Shown: positions 45,263-55,792 of the stretch, piece by piece
How positions within the stretch are numbered: position 1 is the stretch's first letter
Layout: each line of letters begins with the position of its first letter
Assembly: GCA_900468285.1 (NCBI GenBank)
Contig: UBTF01000003.1
Span: 248,001-312,000, forward strand
Direction of reading: 5' to 3'
DNA length: 64,000 bases
Origin: Hyphomicrobiales bacterium
GTDB taxonomy: Bacteria > Pseudomonadota > Alphaproteobacteria > Rhizobiales > Rhizobiaceae
Made by a program: the position numbers and the translations under genes
The notes under the pieces: generated by a model
Told to the model about the DNA's origin: nothing
Database searches by the model: none
Seen by the model: only the letters and a program-made list of their open reading frames with translations

Positions 45263-48200
45263 ATGTCGATGCGTGCTGTTCTAGGAAGTCTTTTTGTCTT
45301 TGCCGCCACTCTCGTCGCGCAGCCTGCGCTTTCGCAGGAGGCGTCGCGAAAAATCGTCACCACGCAGAACGGTGATTATTTCGGCTTCGATCTTCGCACG
45401 GAACAGAATGTTTCCCTTCCCCAATGCGAAAACATTTGCCTCAATGATACCTCCTGCAAGGCCTTTACCTATAATCCCAAGGTAAAATGGTGTTTCCTGA
45501 AGTCGGATTTCAACCAGCTCAACGCCTTCCCGGGGGCGATCGCAGGCAAGGTCGTGGCTGTCGCAAGCGAGCCGGATATCGGCGCGCCACAGCGTCTTTC
45601 CTTCGTGGAGGACACGCTTTACCGCGAAGCACGGCGCTTGAAATCCGGGCTGTCGTCGGCAGAGGGTGATGAGGCGCAGGGTGTCGAGGCCTTCCTTGCG
45701 CAAGCACAACAGTTCGTCGCCGCCCGTGATGTTCCAAAGGCAGTCGAGAGCTACAAGTCTGCCCTGGCACTCAATCCCGATGATGGTGCCATCTGGGTGG
45801 AAATGGCACAAACGGCCATGGCTGCTGAAAATGATTATGAGATCAGGGGGCAGGCGGTGGTCGCGGCTCTCAATGCCTATCAGTTGAGCCGCACCCTTGG
45901 CGCCCGCACCACCGCGCTCAATGTGCTCGCACAGGCATTTGAAAAGACGCAGAGCTACCGGGCGGCGATCAATGCCTATAAGGCAAGCCTTGCCCTGTCG
46001 GATGACGCACAGACGCGGGCGGCCTATGTCGATCTGCGCACCCGCCAGGGCTTCCGCGTTTCCAACAATACGGTCGATACGGATAGTGTCAGCCCACGGG
46101 CCTGCATCCAGTTTTCAGAACCACTGGTCAAACAGGGCGTCGATTATTCCTCCTTCGTCACGCTGGATGGCGCGGCCCCGAAAGCCATTGAGGCCAAGGG
46201 CAGCGAAATCTGCGTGGAAGGGCTTGTGCATGGCCAGCGCTACAAGATCGCGCTTCGCTCCGGCTTGCCCTCTTCGGTTGATGAGCCGCTGGAAAAGCAG
46301 GTCGATCTGGATGTCTATGTCCGCGACAGGTCCGGTTCGGTCCGCTTTACGGGCGAAAATTTCGTGCTGCCCGGCACCGCGCGGCGCGGCATTCCGCTTG
46401 TGTCTGTCAACATAGATCACGCCGATCTCAAGCTGTACCGGGTCGGAGACCGCAACATCACGGCGCTGCTGACCAATTCGCAGTTCCTCACGCAGATGGA
46501 TGGCTACGGCACGGATCGCATCGAAAACGAGATCGGCGAACTGGTCTGGCAGGGCGGCATCGATATCCAGAACGAGCTGAACAAGGATGTCGTCACGTCC
46601 TTTCCGGTGGATGAGGCCCTGCCGCAACGCAAGCCCGGCATCTATGTGCTGACCGCCGTGCCGCCCGGCACCGCCCCGGACAATTGGGATTCTCGCGCCA
46701 CGCAATGGTTCCTCGTGTCGGATACCGGCATCACCACCTATGCCGGAACGGATGGGCTCAATGTCTTCGTCCGCGCGCTCAGCAGCGCCAAGCCGCTGGA
46801 AGGTGTGGCGCTTCAGCTTCTGGCAAAGAACAATGAGGTGCTTGCCACAGCAACCACGGATGCGCAGGGCCGCGCGATGTTTTCTGCCGGGCTGATGCGC
46901 GGTACTGCCGGTCAGGCGCCTGCCATCATCACCGCGCGCAATGGCGATAGCGATTATGTCTTTCTGGATATGACGCGCGCCGGTTTCGATCTGTCAGACC
47001 GTGGCGTGACGGGCCGGGCCGCGCCCGGTGCCATCGATGTCTTCAGCTGGACGGAGCGCGGCATCTACCGCGCCGGTGAGACCGTCCATGCTGCCGCGCT
47101 CGCACGCGATGTCGAGGGCAATGCGGTCGGGAACCTGCCGCTTACCTTCATCTTTTCCCGTCCCGATGGCGTCGAGGATCGCCGCTTCGTCAGCGACGGC
47201 AAGGCATTGGGTGGCCATACGGTCGATCTTTCCCTGCAGGAAAGCGCCATGCGCGGCACCTGGACCATGCGCGTCCATACCGATCCGAAAGCCGCTGCCA
47301 TCAGCGAAAAATCCTTCCTCGTCGATGATTTCGTGCCCGATCGGACCGAGTTTGATCTGACCAGCAAGGCAAAGGAGATTGACCCTGCCGCCGACACGGC
47401 CATCGAGATCGATGGCCGTTATCTCTATGGCGCGCCCGCTGCCGGGCTTGAGCTTGAGGGCGAGGTCGCACTGAAGCCGACGCGCATCCGTGATGGCTTT
47501 GAAGGCTACATGTTCGGCTTGGCCGATGAGGAAACGGAAGAGGAAAGCCGCACGACGCTTGACGCGCTTCCAGCACTGGATGAAAACGGCAAGGCCACGT
47601 TTGATGTCGCCCTTGCCGACATGCCCTCCACCACCCAGTTGCTGGCCGCCGATATCACGGTCAGAATGCGCGAGGCCGGTGGCCGTGCGGTTGAGCGGTC
47701 CCTGACTTTGCCGGTCAAATCCGAAGGCGCGATGATCGGGATAAAGCCGGAATTCTCCGGCGATCTGGCCGAAAATTCCATTGGCCGCTTCCACGTCATC
47801 GCCCTTGGGCCAGACGGTGGGAAACAGCCCATGGCTGGCCTCACATGGAAACTGATCAAGGTCGAGCGCAATTATCAATGGTACCGTCAGGGCAATTCCT
47901 GGCGCTATGAGCCGGTCGTCTATACCAAGCAGGTTGAGACCGGCACGCTGTCGGTCGATCAGAATGGCGGCGAGATTTCCGTCCCCGCCGCATTGGGCCG
48001 CTACCGGCTGGAAGTCGAGAGCGCGCAGGCCAATGGCCCAACCTCAAGCGTCGAGTTCGATGCTGGCTGGTTTGTTTCGGCAAGCTCCACGGAAACGCCG
48101 GATGCGTTGGAAATCGCGCTCGACAAGCAGAGCTACAGGATCGGCGAGACCGCCCGGTTGCAGGTCACATCCCGCTATTCCGGGCAGTTGATGGTCACAT

Positions 48201-50716
48201 CGGGTTCGGAAAAGCTGATTTCGGTGCAGACGGTCGAGATCGGCGACAAGGGCGGTGAAGTCGAAATTCCCGTTACGCAAGAATGGGGCGCGGGCTCCTA
48301 TGTCACCGCCACGCTTTTCCGCCCCGGCGATGCGCAGGAAAGCCGTATGCCGATGCGGGCCATCGGCATCAAATGGCTGAGCGTCGATCCGGCAGAGCGA
48401 AAGCTCGGCATTGCGCTCACGCTGCCCAAACAGACCCTGCCGCGTCAGGCTTTGGAAATTCCGTTGCAGGTCTCAGGTGCCGGTGTGGGTGAGAAAGCCT
48501 ATGTCACCGTCGCCGCTGTCGATGTCGGCATTCTCAATCTCACCCGTTACGAAGCGCCAAAGCCGGACGAATGGTATTTCGGCCAGCGACGTCTGGGCCT
48601 TGAAATCCGCGATCTCTACGGACGCCTCATCGATGGCTCGCTTGGTGCCACGGGGCGCCTGCGCACCGGCGGGGATGGCGGTCAGGTGGCCTTGCAAGGC
48701 AGCCCGCCAAAGGAAAAACTGGTCGCCTTTTTTGCTGGTCCGGTCGAACTGGACGCCGAAGGCAAGGCTGTCGTCCGGTTCGATATTCCCCAGTTCAACG
48801 GCACCGCACGTGTCATGGCGGTGGCATGGAGCAAGACCGGTGTCGGCCATGCCCAGCAGGATGTCATCATCCGCGATCCACTTGTCGTCACGGCCAGTGC
48901 TCCGAAGTTCCTCAGCCCCGGCGATGTCTCGCAAATGCGGATCGACATCTCCAATACCGATGGCCCCGCAGGAGACTATACGCTTGGCATCGCCAGCAAC
49001 ATGGCGCTCACGGTCGATCAGGGTGAAGTCTCGCAAAGCCTTGCGCTGGACAAAGGCGGCAAGACCTCGCTGACCGTTCCATTGACGGGCGAGAACCCCG
49101 GTGACGGCGCCATTACCATCACGCTTGCCAATTCAAGTGGGCTGTCCCTGCAGCAGGTGTTGAACATTCCGGTCCGCCCGGCCGTCCTTCCTGTCACCGT
49201 CAGGCGCAATATCCAGATCGCCCCCAACAGCAGCCTTTCCGTGGATGGAAATCTTCTGGCAGACAGTATGCTGCTCGGCTCCTCCGTCGCGGTCAATGTC
49301 ACGCGCTCGCCTGCCTTCGATGTTCCCGGGCTGGTCATGATGCTGGACAAATACCCCTATGGCTGTGCGGAACAGACCACAAGCCGCGCCCTGCCGTTGC
49401 TTTATGTCTCCGAACTCATGAAGCAGCGCGGTGGCGCCGACGATCCAGATATCCGCAAGCGGGTGCAGGATGCGATCTACCGCGTCTTGTCCTTCCAGTC
49501 CTCATCTGGCAGCTTCGGCCTCTGGGCTCCGGGAGAGGGTGATCTCTGGTTGGACGCCTATATCACCGATTTTCTGACGCGGGCGCGGGAGCAATCCTTC
49601 GATGTTCCTGAAACCGCCATGGTGCAGGCGCTCACCAATCTGCAGAACGGTCTGGCCTATGACAGCAACGTCAAGGATCGCGGCAACGAGATCGCCTATT
49701 CGCTCTACGTCCTCGCCCGCAATCGCAAGGCAGCCATCAATGATCTGCGCTATTACGCCGATACGGCGCTGAATGATTTTCCAACACCACTGGCAAAGGC
49801 GCAGCTGGCATCCGCCCTGTCTCTTTACGGAGATGCGGCGCGCTCGAAATCCGTCTTCGGCGCATCGCTCAGCATGGCGGCTGCCACCGCCAGGGTCAGT
49901 CTCGCACGGGCAGATTATGGCTCGGCCTTGAGAGATGGCGCAGCCTCGCTCGCACTTGCCGCAGAAAGCCGCCCGGTGCCGACGGTCGTTCCGCAACTGG
50001 CCAGCACGGTTGCCAAGGCATGGGATGCCAAACCGCACACCAGCACGCAGGAACAGGCCTGGATGCTGCTTGCCGCCCGCGCGCTGAAGGGCGAAGACAA
50101 GGATGTGCGGCTGGATATCAACGGCACGCTGGAACAGGGCGGCTATAGCAAAAGCGTCAGTGGTGACGAGTTGCTGCAATCTCCCATCAAAATAACCAAT
50201 GCGTCGAAGGATACGGTGACGGCGGTCGTCACCACGGTCGCGCCACCGGCTCAACCATTGCCTGCAGGCGGCGAAGGCTTCGATATCCAGAAGACCTACT
50301 ACTCCATGGATGGAGAAGAGGTGAATATCAGCGAAGCCACACAGAATGAACGCTATGTCGTCGTCCTGAACGTCGTGCCGAAAAACGACTGGCAATCGCG
50401 CATCATGGTCACGGACCTCTTGCCGTCCGGCTTCGAAATCGACAATCCAAGCCTCGTCAACAGCGCGGCCTTGAGCAATTTCGAATGGTTGCCGGAAACC
50501 CAGGCAGCCCATACGGAATTCCGTTATGACCGTTTCGTGGCTGCTCTCGACCGTTCCGCAGGCGATCCGTCCGAGATGACACTTGCCTATGTCGTGCGCG
50601 CCGTCACCCCCGGCACCTACGACAATCCGGCAGCAACGGTGGAAGATATGTACCGGCCGCAATTTTCCGCGCGCACGGCAACCGGTCGCATGGAGGTCCG
50701 CGCGGCGCAGCAATGA
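45263..50716 (+). CDS. bacterial alpha-2-macroglobulin with N-terminal PAN domain and CAEQ thioester
   Basis: Periplasmic protease-trapping protein of about 1817 residues. ATG 45263 follows GGGGAGGG and starts a signal peptide ending near ALSQ. There is no lipobox, unlike E. coli YfhM. Residues about 30-90 form a PAN/apple-like module with cysteines (SLPQCENICLNDTSCKAFTYNPKVKWCF). A TPR-like stretch follows (about 130-240), then repeated macroglobulin domains. The thioester motif C-A-E-Q is intact at about residues 1368-1371 (YPYGCAEQTTSR), within a terpenoid-cyclase-like helical domain. Its stop overlaps pbpC (ATGA), the usual partner that repairs cell wall. Confidence 0.93.
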   Translation: MSMRAVLGSLFVFAATLVAQPALSQEASRKIVTTQNGDYFGFDLRTEQNVSLPQCENICLNDTSCKAFTYNPKVKWCFLKSDFNQLNAFPGAIAGKVVAVASEPDIGAPQRLSFVEDTLYREARRLKSGLSSAEGDEAQGVEAFLAQAQQFVAARDVPKAVESYKSALALNPDDGAIWVEMAQTAMAAENDYEIRGQAVVAALNAYQLSRTLGARTTALNVLAQAFEKTQSYRAAINAYKASLALSDDAQTRAAYVDLRTRQGFRVSNNTVDTDSVSPRACIQFSEPLVKQGVDYSSFVTLDGAAPKAIEAKGSEICVEGLVHGQRYKIALRSGLPSSVDEPLEKQVDLDVYVRDRSGSVRFTGENFVLPGTARRGIPLVSVNIDHADLKLYRVGDRNITALLTNSQFLTQMDGYGTDRIENEIGELVWQGGIDIQNELNKDVVTSFPVDEALPQRKPGIYVLTAVPPGTAPDNWDSRATQWFLVSDTGITTYAGTDGLNVFVRALSSAKPLEGVALQLLAKNNEVLATATTDAQGRAMFSAGLMRGTAGQAPAIITARNGDSDYVFLDMTRAGFDLSDRGVTGRAAPGAIDVFSWTERGIYRAGETVHAAALARDVEGNAVGNLPLTFIFSRPDGVEDRRFVSDGKALGGHTVDLSLQESAMRGTWTMRVHTDPKAAAISEKSFLVDDFVPDRTEFDLTSKAKEIDPAADTAIEIDGRYLYGAPAAGLELEGEVALKPTRIRDGFEGYMFGLADEETEEESRTTLDALPALDENGKATFDVALADMPSTTQLLAADITVRMREAGGRAVERSLTLPVKSEGAMIGIKPEFSGDLAENSIGRFHVIALGPDGGKQPMAGLTWKLIKVERNYQWYRQGNSWRYEPVVYTKQVETGTLSVDQNGGEISVPAALGRYRLEVESAQANGPTSSVEFDAGWFVSASSTETPDALEIALDKQSYRIGETARLQVTSRYSGQLMVTSGSEKLISVQTVEIGDKGGEVEIPVTQEWGAGSYVTATLFRPGDAQESRMPMRAIGIKWLSVDPAERKLGIALTLPKQTLPRQALEIPLQVSGAGVGEKAYVTVAAVDVGILNLTRYEAPKPDEWYFGQRRLGLEIRDLYGRLIDGSLGATGRLRTGGDGGQVALQGSPPKEKLVAFFAGPVELDAEGKAVVRFDIPQFNGTARVMAVAWSKTGVGHAQQDVIIRDPLVVTASAPKFLSPGDVSQMRIDISNTDGPAGDYTLGIASNMALTVDQGEVSQSLALDKGGKTSLTVPLTGENPGDGAITITLANSSGLSLQQVLNIPVRPAVLPVTVRRNIQIAPNSSLSVDGNLLADSMLLGSSVAVNVTRSPAFDVPGLVMMLDKYPYGCAEQTTSRALPLLYVSELMKQRGGADDPDIRKRVQDAIYRVLSFQSSSGSFGLWAPGEGDLWLDAYITDFLTRAREQSFDVPETAMVQALTNLQNGLAYDSNVKDRGNEIAYSLYVLARNRKAAINDLRYYADTALNDFPTPLAKAQLASALSLYGDAARSKSVFGASLSMAAATARVSLARADYGSALRDGAASLALAAESRPVPTVVPQLASTVAKAWDAKPHTSTQEQAWMLLAARALKGEDKDVRLDINGTLEQGGYSKSVSGDELLQSPIKITNASKDTVTAVVTTVAPPAQPLPAGGEGFDIQKTYYSMDGEEVNISEATQNERYVVVLNVVPKNDWQSRIMVTDLLPSGFEIDNPSLVNSAALSNFEWLPETQAAHTEFRYDRFVAALDRSAGDPSEMTLAYVVRAVTPGTYDNPAATVEDMYRPQFSARTATGRMEVRAAQQ

Positions 50717-52794
50717 TCAGGTGGCGGGCGTTCATCAGCGGCTTTGTCGTCGCCGCGGTCGCGACAGGAGCCGTCCTCTATGGGCTTGAGCGGCTGGACC
50801 GTGCCTATCCTCCGCCACTACGCAACGCCCGCCTCGTTTCGCAGGAGGTGCTGGATGCGGATGGCCGGTTGCTTCGTGCCTTCGCAACGCCGCAGGGCCG
50901 CTGGCGGCTCAAGACCTCGGTTGCAGATGTCGATCCGCAGTTCGTTCGAATGCTTGTCGCCTATGAGGACCAACGTTTCTTCGATCACGGCGGCGTGGAT
51001 TTTCAGGCGCTGGGTCGCGCTGCGTGGCAGTTGGCAACCAATGGCCGCATCGTGTCGGGCGCATCCACCCTGTCCATGCAGGTCGCACGGCTGATAGAAC
51101 CTCGCGCGGACCGTTCGCTCAATGCCAAGCTTCTGCAGATGGTGCGGGCTTGGCAGATAGAGCGGCGGCTCAGCAAGCAGCAGATCCTTGAGCTCTATCT
51201 TAACATCGCGCCCTATGGCGGCAATCTTGAGGGGGTGCGCGCGGCAAGCCTCGCATGGTTCGGCAAGGAACCCCGGCGGCTGGAGACGGCAGAGGCCGCC
51301 CTTCTGGTATCGCTGCCGCAATTGCCTGAAAAGCGCCGCCCTGATCGTTTTCCGCAGGCAGCAACGCTTGCCCGGCAGCGCGTGCTGGAACGCCTTGCCG
51401 TCTCGCAGGTCGTGGGGCAGGGGGAGGCCGCCCGCGCTTCTGTAGCGGCCATTCCCGCAAAACGGCTCGACCTGCCGTCTTTCGCACCGCATCTGGCTCA
51501 GGCGGCGCGCTTCAGGTCTCCCAACGCGTTGAGCATCGGCACGACGCTTCGCCTGCCTGTCCAAAGAGAGCTTGAAGCTCTCGCACAGCATTCCGCCGAA
51601 AAGCTTGGGGACAGGGTCTCGGTTGCCATCATCATGGCCGATAGCGCCACCGGTGAAATCATTGCGGATGTCGGCTCCTCGGATTTTCTCGATCATGCTC
51701 GCCGGGGATGGGTGGATATGTCCCGTGCGGTACGCTCTCCCGGCTCCACGTTGAAGCCCTTCATCTATGGCCTTGCCTTCGAAAATGGGCTCGTTGCGCA
51801 GGAAAGCATCATCGAAGACCGCCCGGCGGATTTTGCGGGCTACAGGCCGCGCAATTTCGACATGCAGTATCAGGGCGATGTCTCCATTCGTCAGGCGCTG
51901 CAACTGTCCTTGAATGTACCCGCCGTGCGCCTGCTGGATGCCGTCAGCCCGGCTGCGCTTATGGTGCGCTTCCGCCGTGCCTCGGTGCAGATGGTGTTGC
52001 CAAAGGCAGAAGCGCCGGGGCTTGCCATTGCGCTTGGCGGCGTCGGCCTGTCGCTGGTGGATCTCGTCCAGCTCTATGCCGCTCTTGCCAATGGTGGGCA
52101 GCCGGTACAGCTGGGAGATGGAGTGCGGGCACGCCCCGCGAGGCTGGATGTCGATCCGCTGTTTTCAAGGGCGGCAATCTGGAATGTTACCGATGTCCTC
52201 TCCGGCGTTCTGCCGCCGCTCGGCATGAAACAACGCGGCATCGCCTATAAGACGGGCACGAGTTACGGTTATCGTGATGCATGGTCGGTCGGCTTTGATG
52301 GTCGTCATGTCATTGGTGTGTGGGCAGGGCGTGCCGATAATGGCTCCGTTCCGGGTCTTGCTGGCTATGCGTCCGCAGCCCCCATCCTGTTTGAAGCCTT
52401 TGCCAGATCAGGTGTCGCTATCACGCCGTTTCAGCCGCCACCGCCGGGCGTCTCCCGGCTCGCCTACCGGGACCTGCCCGCAAACCAGCGCCGCTTCAGC
52501 GTCACCTCGGGTGGGCTTTTGTCGGCCTCGCGGCGTGAGCCATCGCCGCAGATCGTCTATCCGCCGGAGGGTGCCCGCATCGAACTGTCCAGCCAGGACG
52601 GCGCGCTGGCGCCCTTGGTTTTGAAGTTGCAGGGCGGACGTGCCCCATTTCACTGGCTGGCCAATGGCAAGCCCCTGCCGCAGCCAACCCGCCGCCGCAG
52701 CAGCGAATGGGTGCCGGAAGGGCAGGGCTTTTCCACTCTCACCGTCATCGACGCAGATGGCAGAGCCACCAGCGTCAGGGTCTTTGTTGAATAG
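50713..52794 (+). CDS. pbpC: penicillin-binding protein 1C
   Basis: Bifunctional peptidoglycan synthase of 693 residues. One N-terminal membrane helix (about 7-25) precedes a GT51 glycosyltransferase domain with E85-D-Q-R-F-F and STLSMQVARL. The transpeptidase has S345-T-L-K348, SLNVPAVRLL (SxN) and K513-T-G-T-S. The C-terminal part (from about 600, IVYPPEGARIELSSQ) is the BiPBP_C domain special to PBP1C. Gene overlap with the alpha-2-macroglobulin is the classical pairing: trap attacking proteases and repair the breach. Confidence 0.95.
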   Translation: MIRWRAFISGFVVAAVATGAVLYGLERLDRAYPPPLRNARLVSQEVLDADGRLLRAFATPQGRWRLKTSVADVDPQFVRMLVAYEDQRFFDHGGVDFQALGRAAWQLATNGRIVSGASTLSMQVARLIEPRADRSLNAKLLQMVRAWQIERRLSKQQILELYLNIAPYGGNLEGVRAASLAWFGKEPRRLETAEAALLVSLPQLPEKRRPDRFPQAATLARQRVLERLAVSQVVGQGEAARASVAAIPAKRLDLPSFAPHLAQAARFRSPNALSIGTTLRLPVQRELEALAQHSAEKLGDRVSVAIIMADSATGEIIADVGSSDFLDHARRGWVDMSRAVRSPGSTLKPFIYGLAFENGLVAQESIIEDRPADFAGYRPRNFDMQYQGDVSIRQALQLSLNVPAVRLLDAVSPAALMVRFRRASVQMVLPKAEAPGLAIALGGVGLSLVDLVQLYAALANGGQPVQLGDGVRARPARLDVDPLFSRAAIWNVTDVLSGVLPPLGMKQRGIAYKTGTSYGYRDAWSVGFDGRHVIGVWAGRADNGSVPGLAGYASAAPILFEAFARSGVAITPFQPPPPGVSRLAYRDLPANQRRFSVTSGGLLSASRREPSPQIVYPPEGARIELSSQDGALAPLVLKLQGGRAPFHWLANGKPLPQPTRRRSSEWVPEGQGFSTLTVIDADGRATSVRVFVE

Positions 52795-52812
52795 GTGTGC
52801 GACGTACTGGCC

Positions 52813-53565
52813 TCAGGCCGTGCCATCCACGAGAACGAAGGGTTGTCCGCGCGAGCACATTTCAATGCGGGCATCCACCTTGTAAATGTCGCGCAGCATG
52901 TCCGGTGTAATCACCGTCCCGGTCTGGCCGCTCACAACCATTTCGCCATTCGAAATGACAATCGTGTGCTCGCAATAGCGCAGGGCGTGGTTCAGGTCGT
53001 GCAGGGCAATCAGCACGATCATGCCGTTGCGGCGGGCAAGCTGGGTAATGAAGTCGAGCACTTCCACCTGCCGGTGCAGGTCAAGCGCCGATGTCGGCTC
53101 GTCCATCAGAAGCACTTCGGGCTTGCGCACCAGCGCCTGCGCCAGCGATACCAGCTGCCGCTGGCCGCCGGAAAGTTCGCCAAGACCCCGGAAGGCAAGG
53201 TTGTGGATGTTCAGCGCCTTCAAGATCGCATCGATTTCGGCCAGTTCGTCGTCATGGACTTTCCAGCCGCTGCCCTGCTTTGCCGAAAGCAGAATGGATT
53301 CGTAAACGGTCAGCACGGCATTGGCGCCGGTGTCCTGCGGCATGTAACAGATGGTGCGCGGACCCTGTTCGGTCTGCGAAAGCGTTACGACGCCGGGGCC
53401 CTTGATAAGACCGGCAATGCGTTTGAACAGCGTGGATTTTCCGGCTGCGTTGGGGCCGATCACGGCCGTCACGCTTCCGGCTTCCAGCATGTCCATGGTC
53501 ACATTGGCAAGAACGGTGGTGCGCCCATATTGTGCGCCGACGTCCTGAAGGGCAAGGGCTACCAT
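52813..53565 (-). CDS. iron/siderophore-type ABC transporter ATP-binding protein
   Basis: ATPase of 250 residues of the FecE/FepC type. Walker A is GPNAAGKST, signature LSGGQRQLVSLAQAL, Walker [14 protein letters not shown]-loop IALHDLNHAL. ATG 53565 (MVALALQDVG) is chosen; it overlaps the permease end by 7 bases. The frame extends further upstream but only through the permease. Last gene of the four-gene importer operon, convergent with pbpC. Confidence 0.92.
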   Translation of the reverse strand: MVALALQDVGAQYGRTTVLANVTMDMLEAGSVTAVIGPNAAGKSTLFKRIAGLIKGPGVVTLSQTEQGPRTICYMPQDTGANAVLTVYESILLSAKQGSGWKVHDDELAEIDAILKALNIHNLAFRGLGELSGGQRQLVSLAQALVRKPEVLLMDEPTSALDLHRQVEVLDFITQLARRNGMIVLIALHDLNHALRYCEHTIVISNGEMVVSGQTGTVITPDMLRDIYKVDARIEMCSRGQPFVLVDGTA

Positions 53566-54626
53566 GCGCGTCTCCTGTTGGAGAAAATGAGGACAAAGAA
53601 GAAGGGCACGCCCACCAGCGCGGTGATGACGCCAATCGGCAGAATGGCGCCAGGGATCAGGACCTTGCTCACAACCGAGGTGACGGACAGCAGCAAAGCT
53701 CCGCAAATGACCGAGCCGGGCAGGAAGAACCGCTGGTCCTCGCCAACGACCATGCGGGCAATGTGCGGACCGACAAGGCCGATGAAACCGATGGTGCCGA
53801 CGAAGGAAACCGGAATTGCGGCCAGAAGGCTCACTGTCAGCATGGTCTGCAGTCGCAGGCGGCGCACATTCACGCCCATGCTGGCGGCCTTGTCATCGCC
53901 CAGCCGCAGCGCCGTCAGCGCCCAGGCATTTTTCATGAACAGTGGCACGGTCAACACCAGAATGGCGGCTGTCACATAGACCTTTGGCCACGTCGCCTTG
54001 GTGAGGCTGCCCATGGTCCAGAATACCACGGCGGCAAGCGCCTGTTCGGAAGCCAGATATTCCAGCAGAGAAAGGGCGGCGTTGAAGGTGAAAACGAGTG
54101 CGATACCGAGCAGAACGATGGTTTCGACGGAAACGCCGCGCATCGTCGAAGCGAAGTGAATGAACATCGCCGCCAGCATCGCCATCAGGAATGCGTTGAT
54201 CGGCACCATATATTCCACGGCACCGGGGAAAATGGCAACGCCGCCGACAAGGGCGAGCGCTGCGCCGAAGCTCGCGGCAGCGGAAATGCCGAGCGTGAAG
54301 GGGCTGGCAAGCGGGTTGGAAAGGATCGTCTGCATTTGCGCACCGGCCACCGACAGCGATGCGCCAACCGTCACCGCCATCAGCGCGATCGGCATACGGA
54401 TATCCCAAATCACGACGCGCAACTGGTTTGCCACCGCCGCCGGATCCATGATCGCGCCGATCACTTCAGACAGGGAATAGCGCGCCGGGCCGAGCGCCAT
54501 GTCGGTGGCGATGCTGAGACACAGGGCCAAAACAAGGCCGATCAGGATCAGGATGCGGCGCGCGGCAAGGGCGCGATATTGCTCGCGCCCCGTTGCCTTG
54601 ATCTCAGTTTCCACCAGCGTGGCCAT
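53559..54626 (-). CDS. FecCD-family iron-type ABC transporter permease
   Basis: Permease of 355 residues with about ten membrane helices. Family motifs: RLPRI region replaced by IRMPIALMAVTVGASLSVAGAQMQTILSNPLASPFTLGISAAASFGA, then GTIGFIGLVGPHIARMVVGEDQR. One permease gene implies a homodimer. Its ATG shares one base with the stop of the binding-protein gene upstream (TGATG). Confidence 0.92.
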   Translation of the reverse strand: MATLVETEIKATGREQYRALAARRILILIGLVLALCLSIATDMALGPARYSLSEVIGAIMDPAAVANQLRVVIWDIRMPIALMAVTVGASLSVAGAQMQTILSNPLASPFTLGISAAASFGAALALVGGVAIFPGAVEYMVPINAFLMAMLAAMFIHFASTMRGVSVETIVLLGIALVFTFNAALSLLEYLASEQALAAVVFWTMGSLTKATWPKVYVTAAILVLTVPLFMKNAWALTALRLGDDKAASMGVNVRRLRLQTMLTVSLLAAIPVSFVGTIGFIGLVGPHIARMVVGEDQRFFLPGSVICGALLLSVTSVVSKVLIPGAILPIGVITALVGVPFFFVLIFSNRRRAW

Positions 54627-55762
54627 CAGTTGGAACCTTTTTCAAGCGATACGAAATATCCGGGCTTATAGCTCACCGGCAGAAATCTTTTGTGGAATTC
54701 GTCAAAATTCTTTTCCGGGTCCAGATCCGCAAAGAGTTCGGGGTGGAACCACTTTGCAAATTGCTGAATGGGTACGAATTCGTAAGGCGCACCGTAGAAC
54801 TGGTGCCAGACCGCATGGGCGTTGCCCTTCTTAACGGCGTCCAGCTCGGTAAACGGCGTGCGTGTCATCAGCTTGGCAAGGCGCTCGCGTGCAATCGCCA
54901 TGTCTGCCCCACGTCCAACCGGCACGAACTGGTTGATGTCCGACTCCGCCGCCCAGTTGGAGCCTGTTACGATCACATGCTCAGGGTTTGCCACCAGCAA
55001 CTGCTCAGGATTGAGATCGCCGAAGGTGGTCTTGATCACATCGGCTGCAATGTTGTGGCCACCGGCCTGTTCCACCATGGCGCCAAAATTGACGGGACCG
55101 AAGGTGCGGCAGCAGGTGTTCTCGCCGGAAATTCCCGGCGCCCGCTCGATGAAGACGTTGGGACGCTTGAGGTCCTTGGTGGCAGCAAGCTTGTCCGTCA
55201 CCAGGGCAATCTGGTCGTGGCGATAGGCGATGAACTCTTCGGCCTTCTTTTCGGCACCGAAGATAACGCCGAGATTTCGGATGGAGTTTTCGCTGTTCTT
55301 GTCCGGGTTGAGGCGAAAATCGACATAGACGACCTTGATGCCAGCTGCCGCGGCCTTTTCCTCAAAGCCGCTTTCCTTGGCCGTCTTTTCCACTTCAAGG
55401 TTCAGCGTAATCACATCGGGCGACAGGGAAATGGCCTGCTCCAGGCTGAAATCCCCCTGTGGCAGATAGCCGAACTTCGGCAGCTTCGCGATCTGCGGGA
55501 AGCGCTCCAGATAGGCCTGGTAGCTGTCGGGATCCTTGGTGATCACGTCATCGCGCCAGCCGACGATGGTGTCGAATGTCGTGTCGTTCTTCAGCGCCGC
55601 AATCACGTGGATCTGCCGCGCTTCACCGACGATGACCCGCTTTGCGGGCGCGTCGATCTCCACCTTGCGCCCGGCGGAATCGGTTATTTCGGCTGAAAAT
55701 GCGGGCGCTGAAACAAGCGCGAGCATGAGAGCGGCGATCCGCTTGAACGGGCTGAGCGACAT
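54626..55762 (-). CDS. iron-type ABC transporter substrate-binding protein (copy 1)
   Basis: Secreted binding protein of 378 residues (Peripla_BP_2 fold). Signal peptide to about SAPAFSA. Motifs: ITDSAGRKVEIDAPAKRVIV, ISLSPDVITLNL, FGDLNPEQLLVANPEHVIVTG. A vicinal cysteine pair C217-C218 (ENTCCRTFG) precedes the FGAMVEQAGGHNIA segment. Closely related to the next gene upstream, cysteines at the same positions. Ligand unknown: iron chelate, heme or another metal complex. Coupled to the permease by a one-base overlap. Confidence 0.88.
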   Translation of the reverse strand: MSLSPFKRIAALMLALVSAPAFSAEITDSAGRKVEIDAPAKRVIVGEARQIHVIAALKNDTTFDTIVGWRDDVITKDPDSYQAYLERFPQIAKLPKFGYLPQGDFSLEQAISLSPDVITLNLEVEKTAKESGFEEKAAAAGIKVVYVDFRLNPDKNSENSIRNLGVIFGAEKKAEEFIAYRHDQIALVTDKLAATKDLKRPNVFIERAPGISGENTCCRTFGPVNFGAMVEQAGGHNIAADVIKTTFGDLNPEQLLVANPEHVIVTGSNWAAESDINQFVPVGRGADMAIARERLAKLMTRTPFTELDAVKKGNAHAVWHQFYGAPYEFVPIQQFAKWFHPELFADLDPEKNFDEFHKRFLPVSYKPGYFVSLEKGSN

Positions 55763-55792
55763 GGTGGTCCTTTCGATCCTCTGGAGTGGTGA

